A stretch of 44,502 nucleotides of DNA, from positions 1 to 44,502 of IMG/VR virus record IMGVR_UViG_3300031669_000061; one strand, 5' to 3'. This DNA is from a virus. The translations under genes and the position numbers were made by a program. This document shows, piece by piece, positions 38,215 to 44,502 of this stretch. Positions within the stretch are counted from its first letter, which is position 1, and each line of letters opens with the position of its first letter. The notes beneath the pieces are model-generated. The model searched no databases and was not told the DNA's origin. It worked only from the letters and a program-made list of their open reading frames with translations.

Positions 38215-38424
38215 ATGTATCATATTATTGCTAAGTTACCAAAGGATGGAGAGTGTGGCTGGACTGACATACTAGTTGACGGCAAGATTACTATGACTGC
38301 CTTCGGTACTGTTACCGTCTGCATCGGGCTGCTACAGAAGGACAGATGGGAGATAGACGTAAGGATGGAGAACAATCTATGTGTACTCCTCTTCTATGCA
38401 GATGCCATAATAAGGAATGACTAA
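38215..38424 (+). CDS. Hypothetical protein (69 aa)
   Basis: Behind AAGGAGGTGAGCA. The product is beta-rich (YHIIAKLPKDGECGWTDILV, GKITMTAFGTVTVCIGLLQK) with no metal or catalytic motif. No family is recognised. Confidence 0.55.
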   Translation: MYHIIAKLPKDGECGWTDILVDGKITMTAFGTVTVCIGLLQKDRWEIDVRMENNLCVLLFYADAIIRND

Positions 38425-38730
38425 TTGACTGACATATCCACTATCAAACTCAGGCATCAGATCCTTAAGGATCGAGGACTAGTTCCTCCCAAGCCTAAGA
38501 AGATCAAGCTGCCTATCACCCAGCCTGAAGAGTGGATACCTGCCGAAGAGATACATCTACTTCCCAAGATGAAGTACATTGAAGCTAAGTATAATGTAAA
38601 GATAAAGATAGACATATTCATAGGCAGTCTCAATGACGTCTGTATGCGCTATAGATGGGAGGTAGATCGTAGTACTATCTCTCGCTGGCGTAAGTATATG
38701 AGACAATTCTTAATGGAGGCAATAAGATAA
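38425..38730 (+). CDS. Small helix-turn-helix-like protein (101 aa), TTG start
   Basis: The frame opens with a TTG directly after the previous stop, behind AAGGAATGACTAA. The N-terminal half is basic and Pro/Lys-rich; the C-terminal segment CMRYRWEVDRSTISRWRKYM resembles the recognition helix of helix-turn-helix proteins (VDRSTISRW). It could be a transcription factor for this operon or the iteron array. It overlaps the next ATG by one base. Confidence 0.55.
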   Translation: MTDISTIKLRHQILKDRGLVPPKPKKIKLPITQPEEWIPAEEIHLLPKMKYIEAKYNVKIKIDIFIGSLNDVCMRYRWEVDRSTISRWRKYMRQFLMEAIR

Positions 38731-38885
38731 TGGCACAATCAGTATTTAATTGGGTAGTTGTATTTGAAAACTGGGAGGACAATAAGGAAGTAAAGTACTA
38801 TACCTGCACCTGGGACGAACTTCTGGAGCAGTTGTCCACTGAGCGGGAGGTAGTGTCTATAGTCCGAACAGGGCTGAAGTGGTAG
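38730..38885 (+). CDS. Small hypothetical protein (51 aa)
   Basis: The ATG overlaps the preceding stop (TAATG). The product has several Trp residues and an acidic centre (VVVFENWEDNKEVKYY, TCTWDELLEQ). It ends at 38885 with TAG. No family is recognised. Confidence 0.45.
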   Translation: MAQSVFNWVVVFENWEDNKEVKYYTCTWDELLEQLSTEREVVSIVRTGLKW

Positions 38886-38928
38886 TATCAAAAGCAGAAG
38901 ATCAAAGGTATAATGCAAGGGAGGTGAG

Positions 38929-39102
38929 ATGAACTATATATGTATGGACTGTCAAGTATGGTTCTGTGATACAGACCAGAACATATCACAGCAGAAGTTC
39001 AAGCAATGTCCTGCTTGTGGATCAGAAGATATAAAGGAGAAAAGAGAGTATTATGAGTACATTCACTGCCAAGCACTACAAAATTATAGCACAAGCGATT
39101 GA
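38929..39102 (+). CDS. Zinc-ribbon mini-protein (57 aa)
   Basis: The ATG follows AGGGAGGTGAG. Contains CMDCQVWFC and QCPACGSED, so two CxxC pairs 19 residues apart, as in many phage ribbons, then a charged tail. It overlaps the following gene by 50 bases in another frame; only the first 40 residues look conserved in character. Confidence 0.5.
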   Translation: MNYICMDCQVWFCDTDQNISQQKFKQCPACGSEDIKEKREYYEYIHCQALQNYSTSD

Positions 39103-39253
39103 CCACAGCAGATCTCCGTCCAAAGCACCGTTCATATCTGCTAAGTATCTAGTTGACTACCTAACCTACTGCTTCAAGCTAGACAATCCTAGATTCAATG
39201 AGAGTACCTTCCGTACTGCTTGTGGAGAGGATATCAGGTCAGAGCAGAGCTGA
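39053..39253 (+). CDS. Hypothetical phage protein (66 aa)
   Basis: Starts MSTFTAKHYKIIAQAIDHSR, a helix, with a second helix SAKYLVDYLTYCFKLDNPRF. The ribosome site is AAAGGAGAAAAGAGAGTATT. Similar short proteins with an initial KxYxxIA helix occur in phage early regions; their role is unknown. Basic in the second half. Confidence 0.5.
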   Translation: MSTFTAKHYKIIAQAIDHSRSPSKAPFISAKYLVDYLTYCFKLDNPRFNESTFRTACGEDIRSEQS

Positions 39254-39262
39254 ACACTAGGG

Positions 39263-39311
39263 TTGACAACTTAGTCTACTTTGTGTTATAATATAATACG
39301 GCTTACAGCCG
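39263..39311 (+). promoter_or_regulatory. Promoter with hairpin at transcription start
   Basis: TTGACA (39263-39268), 18 bases, TATAAT (39287-39292) with TG-T extended -10; a second TATAAT overlaps five bases later. A CGGCT-TAC-AGCCG hairpin (39299-39311) covers the expected start of the transcript and may stabilise it. Confidence 0.75.
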
Positions 39312-39323
39312 CATGGAGGTGAT

Positions 39324-39590
39324 ATGCCTAAAGTACTAAACAGGAAAATAGATGAGATACCTGCTGATGCTATCTATGTAGGCAGACCTAGTAAGTGGGG
39401 AAATCCCTACAGGATAGGCAGAGACGGTTCAAGAACTGAGATTATTGAGTTATACAGACACTACCTTGCTATGGCTAATCTTAATCACTGCACTTTAGAT
39501 TTACATGAACTAAGAGGAAAAGACCTAGTATGTTGGTGTGCTCCATTGCCCTGTCATGCTGATGTACTGTTAGAGTTAGCAAATAGATAG
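39324..39590 (+). CDS. DUF4326 protein
   Basis: The 88-residue product matches DUF4326: IYVGRPSKWGNPYRIGRDGS at the N-terminus and LRGKDLVCWCAPLPCHADVL at the C-terminus, with the WCAPLPCHAD signature. The family is widespread in phages and bacteria; its function is not proven, but sequence suggests a small nucleotide-derivative-binding or enzyme-like fold. Starts behind GGAGGTGAT, first gene after its own promoter. Confidence 0.85.
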   Translation: MPKVLNRKIDEIPADAIYVGRPSKWGNPYRIGRDGSRTEIIELYRHYLAMANLNHCTLDLHELRGKDLVCWCAPLPCHADVLLELANR

Positions 39591-39602
39591 TAGGACATTC
39601 TA

Positions 39603-40562
39603 TTGTCAAGTCCAATACATGATAAGGATAAGCAACTCTACACCATCTCTGACCTGTTAGACTGGACACCTCCTTACCATACTCGGATCATATCTGCTGG
39701 CATCCTCAATGCTAAGAACAGAATGATAATCTTCGGAGATGAGGGTAGTTGGAAGTCTATCCTAGCAGTCCATACTGGCCATTGCATAGCTAGAGGTAGT
39801 AACTGGCTAGGCTTCCGTACTTATCCTGCCAATATACTCCGAGTTCAGGTTGAACTGCCCATGTATATTGACAGGGCAAGGACAGAGAAATACTGTATCG
39901 GTAGTAAACAGATATTCTTATCCAAAGACCTCCACATGGAAGTAACATCTGCTGAACTTGATAGGCTAGATAGCATATCTACTGCATATGCTTACCCTAG
40001 CAACTACATCACTCGTACTGAACAGTTCCTTCATATAGACTCCTCCATTGGATGGGAGTCCTTACTACGGAACATTCGGCTCTGTATTGCTGAGATGCCA
40101 CCAGGCCCCATCGTAGTTATACTCGACCCTCTATACAAGATGTTTAGCAGAAACCTGAACGAAGCTACTGATGTATCACCAATGCTAGACAAGATAGACA
40201 TAGCTATGGAAGATATAGGTAACCTATCCTTCATAATAATCCATCATACTCGTAAGTCTATGACTGATGAGAAAGGTCAAGCCGTCCCTCTTGGTAGTCA
40301 AGATGCTACAGGCTGGCGTGGATTGCTACGCTGGGCAGATACATTACTTCGTATAGACCCTGACCCTACTGACAGAACTATGACTAAGGTTACTGCAACC
40401 TTCACCAAGCACCGTAATGCAGAGGATGTGCTGCCTGTTATCCGACTCAGATGGAATAGAGATACTCTTCATCCTCAAATACTCCAGCGCATAATGCCTA
40501 AGTATGAAGATGAAGAGGAACTAGAGTTAAGAGGTGAGATGGATATCTCCCAGCTTGAATAG
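39603..40562 (+). CDS. RepA-like hexameric helicase/ATPase (AAA_25 type)
   Basis: A 319-residue RecA-fold ATPase. Walker A is FGDEGSWKS (44-52), Walker B is VVILDPLY (Asp175), and IIIHHTRKS (His214, His215) is a strand-4 sensor as in RepA and DnaB-like helicases. The N-terminus (YTISDLLDWTPPYHTRIISA) resembles that of phage RepA-like proteins. It likely unwinds or primes replication and could act at the origin-like segment. The start is a TTG at 39603 with a weak AGGA, close to the upstream gene; no closer in-frame start exists. Confidence 0.8.
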   Translation: MSSPIHDKDKQLYTISDLLDWTPPYHTRIISAGILNAKNRMIIFGDEGSWKSILAVHTGHCIARGSNWLGFRTYPANILRVQVELPMYIDRARTEKYCIGSKQIFLSKDLHMEVTSAELDRLDSISTAYAYPSNYITRTEQFLHIDSSIGWESLLRNIRLCIAEMPPGPIVVILDPLYKMFSRNLNEATDVSPMLDKIDIAMEDIGNLSFIIIHHTRKSMTDEKGQAVPLGSQDATGWRGLLRWADTLLRIDPDPTDRTMTKVTATFTKHRNAEDVLPVIRLRWNRDTLHPQILQRIMPKYEDEEELELRGEMDISQLE

Positions 40563-40581
40563 CAAAACGACATAATATAAT
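40554..40581 (+). promoter_or_regulatory. Weak candidate promoter
   Basis: TATAAT at 40576-40581 with a poor -35 (CTTGAA, 40554-40559) 16 bases upstream, in the 64-base gap after the helicase gene. The -35 lies inside that gene. Kept only because the -10 is perfect. Confidence 0.3.
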
Positions 40582-40626
40582 CCACATATTAAAGGGTAAT
40601 ATACATGATTATTAACAGGAGGCAGC

Positions 40627-41457
40627 ATGGATAAACTAGAATACGAAAGATACCTAGCACTACATAGCATGAAGTACAAGCGGCCTCGCCCAGAACTTAT
40701 TACACTACCGAAAGACCATCCATTCTACTGTATGACCTACAAAGGGCGAGTTGCTAAAGCAAGAATACTGATGGCAGAGCACTTAGGCAGACCACTAACC
40801 AGAAATGAGATAGTATGCTACAAAGACGACTTTCCTCTCAATACTGATATTAGCAATCTAGAGCTAAGAGACAGACAATACATCTGGGAAGATGCAATAG
40901 AATGGGGCTTAGATTCTGATGCTCAAGACTCTGAAGCATACCGACTAGGTAAGGTAGAGGAGGAAAGAATAGCAACTCACCTAGCTAGCCTTAGTTATCA
41001 TGTAACTGACATAAGCAAATCTAGACACTACAACTCAGACGGTACTGTCATCTACTCTCCATATGACATCTATGCTTGGTCAGAGAACTATTCCTTCCTT
41101 GCAGATATTAAGTATAGAAGCTCCATAGGCGATATATACTTCAAAGACCAACTTATGAACCTGTACCTATCCTACTGGAATCAGCTCCAGGTAAGTAGCA
41201 AGATAATCATCGTAGCTACTCCTAATCTAGATGACTCTTTCATAGACATAGCAGACATCATCTGCTCAGGCAACCAGTGTATAATAGAGAGATGGAAGAC
41301 TCAACCTATCACTCTTCTTGGAATAAGGAAGGAAGATGGCTACTTATCAAATCACAAGCTCAGATTCCTTCATATGGAACCTTGTCAAGATAGTCCATCT
41401 GGATACAAAGTACTTGGAACATTCCCATATCCTCAGTCTAAGTTAGATAATGGATAA
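40627..41457 (+). CDS. Degenerate HNH domain fused to PD-(D/E)XK-like domain
   Basis: The 276-residue product has two parts. Residues 42-80 (KARILMAEHLGRPLTRNEIV then CYKDDFPLNTDISNLEL) match the HNH family (HRLVMEQHLGRPL, VHHKDGNPLNNDISNLEL), but the catalytic HH pair is Cys-Tyr, so this domain is inactive and may only bind DNA. Residues 120-200 contain SPYDIYAWSENYSFLADIKY, a D...DxK pattern of restriction-endonuclease-like nucleases (Asp147, Asp160, Lys162). The architecture suggests a targeted DNA nuclease. It sits between helicase and the SSB-Cas4-Sak4 genes, behind AGGAGGCAGC. The gap after it (41458-41640) holds only the next promoter. Confidence 0.65.
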   Translation: MDKLEYERYLALHSMKYKRPRPELITLPKDHPFYCMTYKGRVAKARILMAEHLGRPLTRNEIVCYKDDFPLNTDISNLELRDRQYIWEDAIEWGLDSDAQDSEAYRLGKVEEERIATHLASLSYHVTDISKSRHYNSDGTVIYSPYDIYAWSENYSFLADIKYRSSIGDIYFKDQLMNLYLSYWNQLQVSSKIIIVATPNLDDSFIDIADIICSGNQCIIERWKTQPITLLGIRKEDGYLSNHKLRFLHMEPCQDSPSGYKVLGTFPYPQSKLDNG

Positions 41458-41569
41458 TTGTGTGTTATTATACCTTTAATATGTGTATTTCATTTTACGC
41501 ATTTACTTAACCAGTCTAACAATGAATCAAGGCATGAGAGAATGGTAAGCATTTTGAAGTTACTTACGA

Positions 41570-41598
41570 TTGACATCTATTTACTAATGTGATATAAT
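41570..41598 (+). promoter_or_regulatory. Promoter of the SSB-Cas4-Sak4 operon
   Basis: TTGACA (41570-41575), 17 bases, TATAAT (41593-41598) with TG-A extended -10. The first gene starts at 41641 behind GGAAGGAGGTATCAA, so the leader is about 36 bases. It probably drives the recombination genes downstream. Confidence 0.88.
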
Positions 41599-41640
41599 TA
41601 CATATCAAGCTGAAACGGACATAAGGGAAGGAGGTATCAA

Positions 41641-41832
41641 GTGTCATCAGAACAATGTGAAGCATCAAACCCAATAGCTACCGAGGAGCATAAGGCTGTA
41701 TCCATACACAAACGCATAGAGGAGCTAGAAGCAATCTGCTCAGATAAGAGCAATCAAATTACAATGCTCAAAGATCTGATTGCTAAGCTACATGATGTAG
41801 CAACCAGGAAATCACCCTCAGGAGGTGTCTAG
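41641..41832 (+). CDS. Small coiled-coil protein (63 aa), GTG start
   Basis: A GTG behind GGAAGGAGGTATCAA. The product has a heptad-rich helix (KRIEELEAICSDKSNQITML, KDLIAKLHDVATRK) typical of a short dimeric coiled coil. First gene after a strong promoter. It could be a regulator or scaffold; function unknown. Confidence 0.5.
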   Translation: MSSEQCEASNPIATEEHKAVSIHKRIEELEAICSDKSNQITMLKDLIAKLHDVATRKSPSGGV

Positions 41833-41922
41833 ATTGAAGAAACTATAATCATATTTCTCATAGTCCTGTTTGCATCAGTCCCTATCATAGCAGCCAAAAT
41901 CATATTCAGTGAAAGGAGATAA
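41833..41922 (+). CDS. Tiny membrane peptide (29 aa), ATT start
   Basis: Behind AGGAGGTGTCTAG the frame ATT GAA GAA encodes 29 residues with one hydrophobic helix (IIIFLIVLFASVPIIAAKII). No ATG, GTG or TTG starts this frame, so ATT would be used; the well-placed ribosome site is the main support. It overlaps nothing and ends just before the next gene. Plausible but uncertain. Confidence 0.3.
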   Translation: MEETIIIFLIVLFASVPIIAAKIIFSERR

Positions 41923-41926
41923 CATA

Positions 41927-42688
41927 ATGAGTGAAGAAGCAAGAACAACTACCAGAAACCTGATTGACTTTGACATAGGTCCTTTGAGGAGGTTCAAGGG
42001 TGTGCTGGACAGTATGCCTAAAAAACCTCAGACCTACACAGGTAGTCAAGGTGAAGTTGCCAAGACCAGCACTAGGCAGATTTCCAACTTCAAAGAGCTG
42101 GATGTGTTAGAGGCAATAGAGCCCTATCACTTCCCAACATTTACTTTCCATATGACTTTGTCCAACAGGAAGAAGAGCAGATGGGGAGTATATGCTGAGT
42201 CCTTCAATGAAGTGGCAGACAGCCAGTACACACCCGAGCAGATGGACCCATCTAATCCTAACTACATCAAGCCATCAGACAGACTAGACATTGAGGACTG
42301 CATAGGCAAGGTGTTTGGCATAGTACTGGCTGATGGAGAGGACGGCAGACCTGCAATGCCTGAACTGTTCGATGGCAGAGCAACAGATGCTACGCATCCA
42401 AAAGGACAGGATATGCCAACTGTCGCCTGGATGGTCTATGAGATAGAAGGTGTAGGAGTAGCTGGTGGTCAGGGAGTCAGCTCCAGTGACTTGGCTGCAG
42501 CACTGCTAGATGGCAAGACCTTGGCTGAGTTCAATAAGGAGGCTCTAGCTAATCCTATTATCAGAAATGACTCCGCACTGCTCCAGTCAATCTCATTACC
42601 GGCGACTGCGGCAGGCTCCTTTGCTAATGCCTTGGTGAAGGTAGGTGCATTTACCAAGGACGCACAAGGAGTGTTCCACAAGACGTAA
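41927..42688 (+). CDS. Putative single-strand DNA-binding protein (253 aa)
   Basis: Starts behind AAAGGAGATAACATA. The protein is beta-rich from about 60 to 180 (FTFHMTLSNRKKSRWGVYAE, DCIGKVFGIVLADGEDG, TVAWMVYEIEGVGVAGGQG), compatible with an OB fold, with an acidic linker and helical C-terminus. It precedes the Cas4-like and Sak4-like genes; Sak4 recombinases usually pair with a phage SSB. The call comes from fold impression and context, not a signature motif. A codon-rich C-terminal tail (AGSFANALVKVGAFTKDAQG) is not acidic as in bacterial SSBs. Confidence 0.5.
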   Translation: MSEEARTTTRNLIDFDIGPLRRFKGVLDSMPKKPQTYTGSQGEVAKTSTRQISNFKELDVLEAIEPYHFPTFTFHMTLSNRKKSRWGVYAESFNEVADSQYTPEQMDPSNPNYIKPSDRLDIEDCIGKVFGIVLADGEDGRPAMPELFDGRATDATHPKGQDMPTVAWMVYEIEGVGVAGGQGVSSSDLAAALLDGKTLAEFNKEALANPIIRNDSALLQSISLPATAAGSFANALVKVGAFTKDAQGVFHKT

Positions 42689-42709
42689 GCCCAACCTCAT
42701 TTAGAGTGC

Positions 42710-42817
42710 TGGTACCTCATCTGTGGGACAGCCCATACACCCTAGACTGTGGCTTGCTGTGGATGAGATAGTAATTCGGATGGTGACAAGTGTCTAGGCC
42801 TAACCGAGCCAGTACCA
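42710..42817 (+). ncRNA. Structured intergenic RNA element, possible pseudoknot
   Basis: In the 147-base gap before the next gene, TGGTAC (42710-42715) can pair with GTACCA (42812-42817) to close the element; CTCATC (42716-42721) pairs with GATGAG (42762-42767); TGTGGG/CCCATA forms a tight hairpin (42722-42727 with 42732-42737); and CCTAGAC (42741-42747) pairs with GTCTAGG (42792-42798), crossing the CTCATC stem as a pseudoknot. It ends 18 bases before the start of the 42836 gene. It may be a cis-regulatory RNA; no known class is recognised. Confidence 0.5.
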
Positions 42818-42835
42818 AACCTAATAAGGAATCAG

Positions 42836-43024
42836 ATGATAAAACTAAGAATAACACCTTGGTATAGACGCATCTACTATAGAGAGTCAGGGCTTATTGG
42901 GAAACTACTCTGTCTATTTGGACAGCACTTGTGGACAGATAACTGTAATGGATGGACTGAGACTACATGGACAGAATGTATGCGCTGCCAAAAGACAACG
43001 AACTTTATGAAGGTGATAAGATGA
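42836..43024 (+). CDS. Small Cys/His-containing protein (62 aa)
   Basis: Starts at 42836 behind AATAAGGAATCAG. The product has a basic, aromatic N-terminus, then GQHLWTDNCNGWTETTWTEC and CMRCQKT, with a CxxC and further His and Cys that may bind zinc. It overlaps the exonuclease start by four bases (ATGA), so the two are coupled. Function unknown. Confidence 0.5.
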   Translation: MIKLRITPWYRRIYYRESGLIGKLLCLFGQHLWTDNCNGWTETTWTECMRCQKTTNFMKVIR

Positions 43025-43752
43025 GAAGAGTAGACAACCCCGAACTGAAGCGCAAGGTGTTAGACCATCTCGCCAACCTATATGGGATTAGGGAAGTTAG
43101 AGAGCCTAACCATCTTAGCAGTTATGTCTACTGCAGAACCAAAAGCTTCTTAGATCAGAAGGCAACAGCACTGCCTAATGATGATGAGGTGTTGATGTTT
43201 GCTTTGGGCTATGGGCTACAAGATGTGCTAACTCCAAAGGATGCTAATACTCCACTAGTTAATAAGTATGGCATCATCTACAGACCTGACATGAGTTTCA
43301 CTGTTAAAGACCCAGCAATGTCTAGTCCTAGTATTATAACTACTGCCCCTCTAGCTACTATGCATGAACTGGAACAACTAGTTGAAATCAAGACTACTCG
43401 CAGGTCAGCCAAGAATCACTACATGGATGAGTATATACCTCAGACTTGGTTGGACTACATGATGGGCGGCTGTACTATGATAGAGACAAATGAGTATGAT
43501 CTTATCGTTTTATACTTAATGGGCAACTATTCGCCTCCATTTCCTCAAATCTACTGTGATACATTCTACTTTAACTCAGAAGAGTTAGAAGCTAACTGGG
43601 CAAAGATATTGGAGCGTAAGGAAGTGCTAGATAAATCATTGGAGACAGGTAAGCCGCCTACTTCATTCCAGAACTGTTATGACTGGGAGTGCGACTACTG
43701 TCGCTATGTCCTAGTCTGCAATACACTAGTAACTGTTCTAGAGGAGGTATAA
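43021..43752 (+). CDS. Cas4-like PD-(D/E)XK exonuclease with iron-sulfur cysteines
   Basis: A 243-residue nuclease. The catalytic core is YRPDMSF (Asp90), VEIKTTR (Glu122, Lys124) and PQTWLDYM (Gln141). Cysteines C38 (YVYCRTKSF), C224, C227 and C233 (CDYCRYVLVC) match the 4Fe-4S cluster of Cas4 and AddB-type nucleases. Phage Cas4-like enzymes process DNA ends for recombination and sit with Sak4 ATPases, as here. The ATG at 43021 overlaps the preceding gene; a longer frame at 42967 is the shadow of that gene. Confidence 0.85.
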   Translation: MRRVDNPELKRKVLDHLANLYGIREVREPNHLSSYVYCRTKSFLDQKATALPNDDEVLMFALGYGLQDVLTPKDANTPLVNKYGIIYRPDMSFTVKDPAMSSPSIITTAPLATMHELEQLVEIKTTRRSAKNHYMDEYIPQTWLDYMMGGCTMIETNEYDLIVLYLMGNYSPPFPQIYCDTFYFNSEELEANWAKILERKEVLDKSLETGKPPTSFQNCYDWECDYCRYVLVCNTLVTVLEEV

Positions 43753-44502
43753 ATGACAGAAGATGACTTCATCGGTATCGTAGCCATCTGCGGAGAAGAG
43801 GGAACTTGTAAGACTACAATGGCTCTTACATTTCCTAAGGTCCTATCGCACCTAGATATAGATGTTGGAGGATTCAAGAGAGCAGCTTGGCGACTAGATG
43901 TATCAGGAGTGGAATCGCACAGTTTTCCTAAGCCACTAACAGATGCAGATATTGCCAAGATGAAAGGGATAGTAACCACCAACCCTCAAGCATCTACCAG
44001 AGCACTAGCTATCCCCAAGAAGATAGAGGGCATGAAGGAGTTATGGCAGACTATCATAAATCAGATAGTTAAGGATGCCCTCAACCCTGAACTGAAGACC
44101 ATAGTTATAGACTCTGCTACCATGCACTACAAGGCAGGCTGTGAAGCCTACTTACAGGAGCTGCAGGAGAAGCAGTTGATGAAGTGGACTAATGACCCTA
44201 AGACTCGCAGTATCCCTTTTAATGAGAATGACTATAGAGAGAAGCTTCTGCCTATCGAATATGGCACAGTGTATGATAGATTACAGAGGATATATCATAC
44301 CTGTAGGTCATATAAGAAGAACCTAATCCTTATACACTATCCTACTGAAGAGTATGGAACTGTTTCAGATGCTAAAGGCAACATGGTAGAAGGCAAAACT
44401 GGCAAGGTCATTATGGATGGGTATAAGGATACTCCTAAGTTTGCTGACTTGATAATGTGGCTTAGTATCAAGGAAGTTGTAGCTGGTGGGAAGAAGGATA
44501 AG
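43753..44502 (+). CDS. Sak4-like RecA-fold ATPase, 3' end outside window
   Basis: The frame opens at an ATG behind GAGGAGGTATAA and is still open after 250 codons at the window end. Walker A is GEEGTCKTT (14-22) and Walker B is TIVIDSAT (116-123); NLILIHYPTEE is a further RecA-type strand. The core and the neighbouring Cas4-like exonuclease match Sak4 single-strand-annealing recombinases of phages. It is the last gene of the 41570 promoter's operon in this window. Confidence 0.8.
   Translation, partial: MTEDDFIGIVAICGEEGTCKTTMALTFPKVLSHLDIDVGGFKRAAWRLDVSGVESHSFPKPLTDADIAKMKGIVTTNPQASTRALAIPKKIEGMKELWQTIINQIVKDALNPELKTIVIDSATMHYKAGCEAYLQELQEKQLMKWTNDPKTRSIPFNENDYREKLLPIEYGTVYDRLQRIYHTCRSYKKNLILIHYPTEEYGTVSDAKGNMVEGKTGKVIMDGYKDTPKFADLIMWLSIKEVVAGGKKDK

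Overview
This window is a 44.5 kb piece of a tailed double-stranded DNA phage genome (Caudoviricetes). It carries both terminase subunits, a portal, a scaffold, an HK97-type major capsid protein, tail-fibre-like proteins, a family A DNA polymerase, a RepA-like helicase, a Cas4-like exonuclease and a Sak4-like ATPase. No tail-tube or tape-measure gene is visible between portal and fibres, and a giant protein sits between portal and scaffold, so a short-tailed (podovirus-like) particle is the best guess. The host is a bacterium of unknown group: seven promoter-like sites fit TTGACA-N17/18-TATAAT with an extended TGN -10, and nearly every gene has a strong AGGAGG ribosome site. The backbone is A+T-leaning, poor in CpG and very rich in the tetranucleotide CTAG. 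A few segments (the distal tail gene at 7.8-9.2 kb and the gene at 34.4-34.9 kb) do not share that signature.

Layout. (1) 1-6360, plus strand: small hypothetical genes, an RNase H-like protein, an ERCC4-like nuclease with helix-hairpin-helix, a SPPY DNA methyltransferase, dCMP deaminase and DNA polymerase A. (2) 6361-6522: convergent boundary with a nested hairpin. (3) 6523-30771, minus strand, read from high to low coordinate: TerS, Arg-rich peptide, membrane peptide, TerL, holin-like peptides, cysteine-peptidase-like protein, portal, giant zincin protein interrupted by two inteins, scaffold, major capsid protein, accessory head proteins, GLUG-repeat protein, tail fibre, LamG protein and a coiled-coil structural protein. 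Two near-identical promoters (before TerS and before the scaffold) serve this late block. (4) 30772-30912: divergent control region. (5) 30913-39590, plus strand: a dense run of over 25 very small genes, many with CxxC zinc-ribbon patterns, plus a second methyltransferase, a MazG-like protein, an HNH nuclease and a DUF4326 protein. It is split by a roughly 0.57 kb non-coding segment (33789-34354) with 14-bp spaced CATGA iterons, palindromes, a promoter and a structured leader. (6) 39603-44502, plus strand: replication and recombination module with RepA-like ATPase, degenerate HNH/PD-DxK protein, putative SSB, Cas4-like exonuclease and Sak4-like ATPase (cut by the window end).

The most unusual features are the two paralogous LAGLIDADG inteins only 30 residues apart in one virion gene; the iteron/palindrome segment that looks like a replication origin or partition site; leaderless promoters in front of TerS and a zinc-ribbon gene; an overprinted reading frame at 31882-32203; a thrice-repeated intercistronic element; and a pseudoknot-capable intergenic RNA before the Cas4-like operon. 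Functions are assigned from motifs read by eye; no database search was made.
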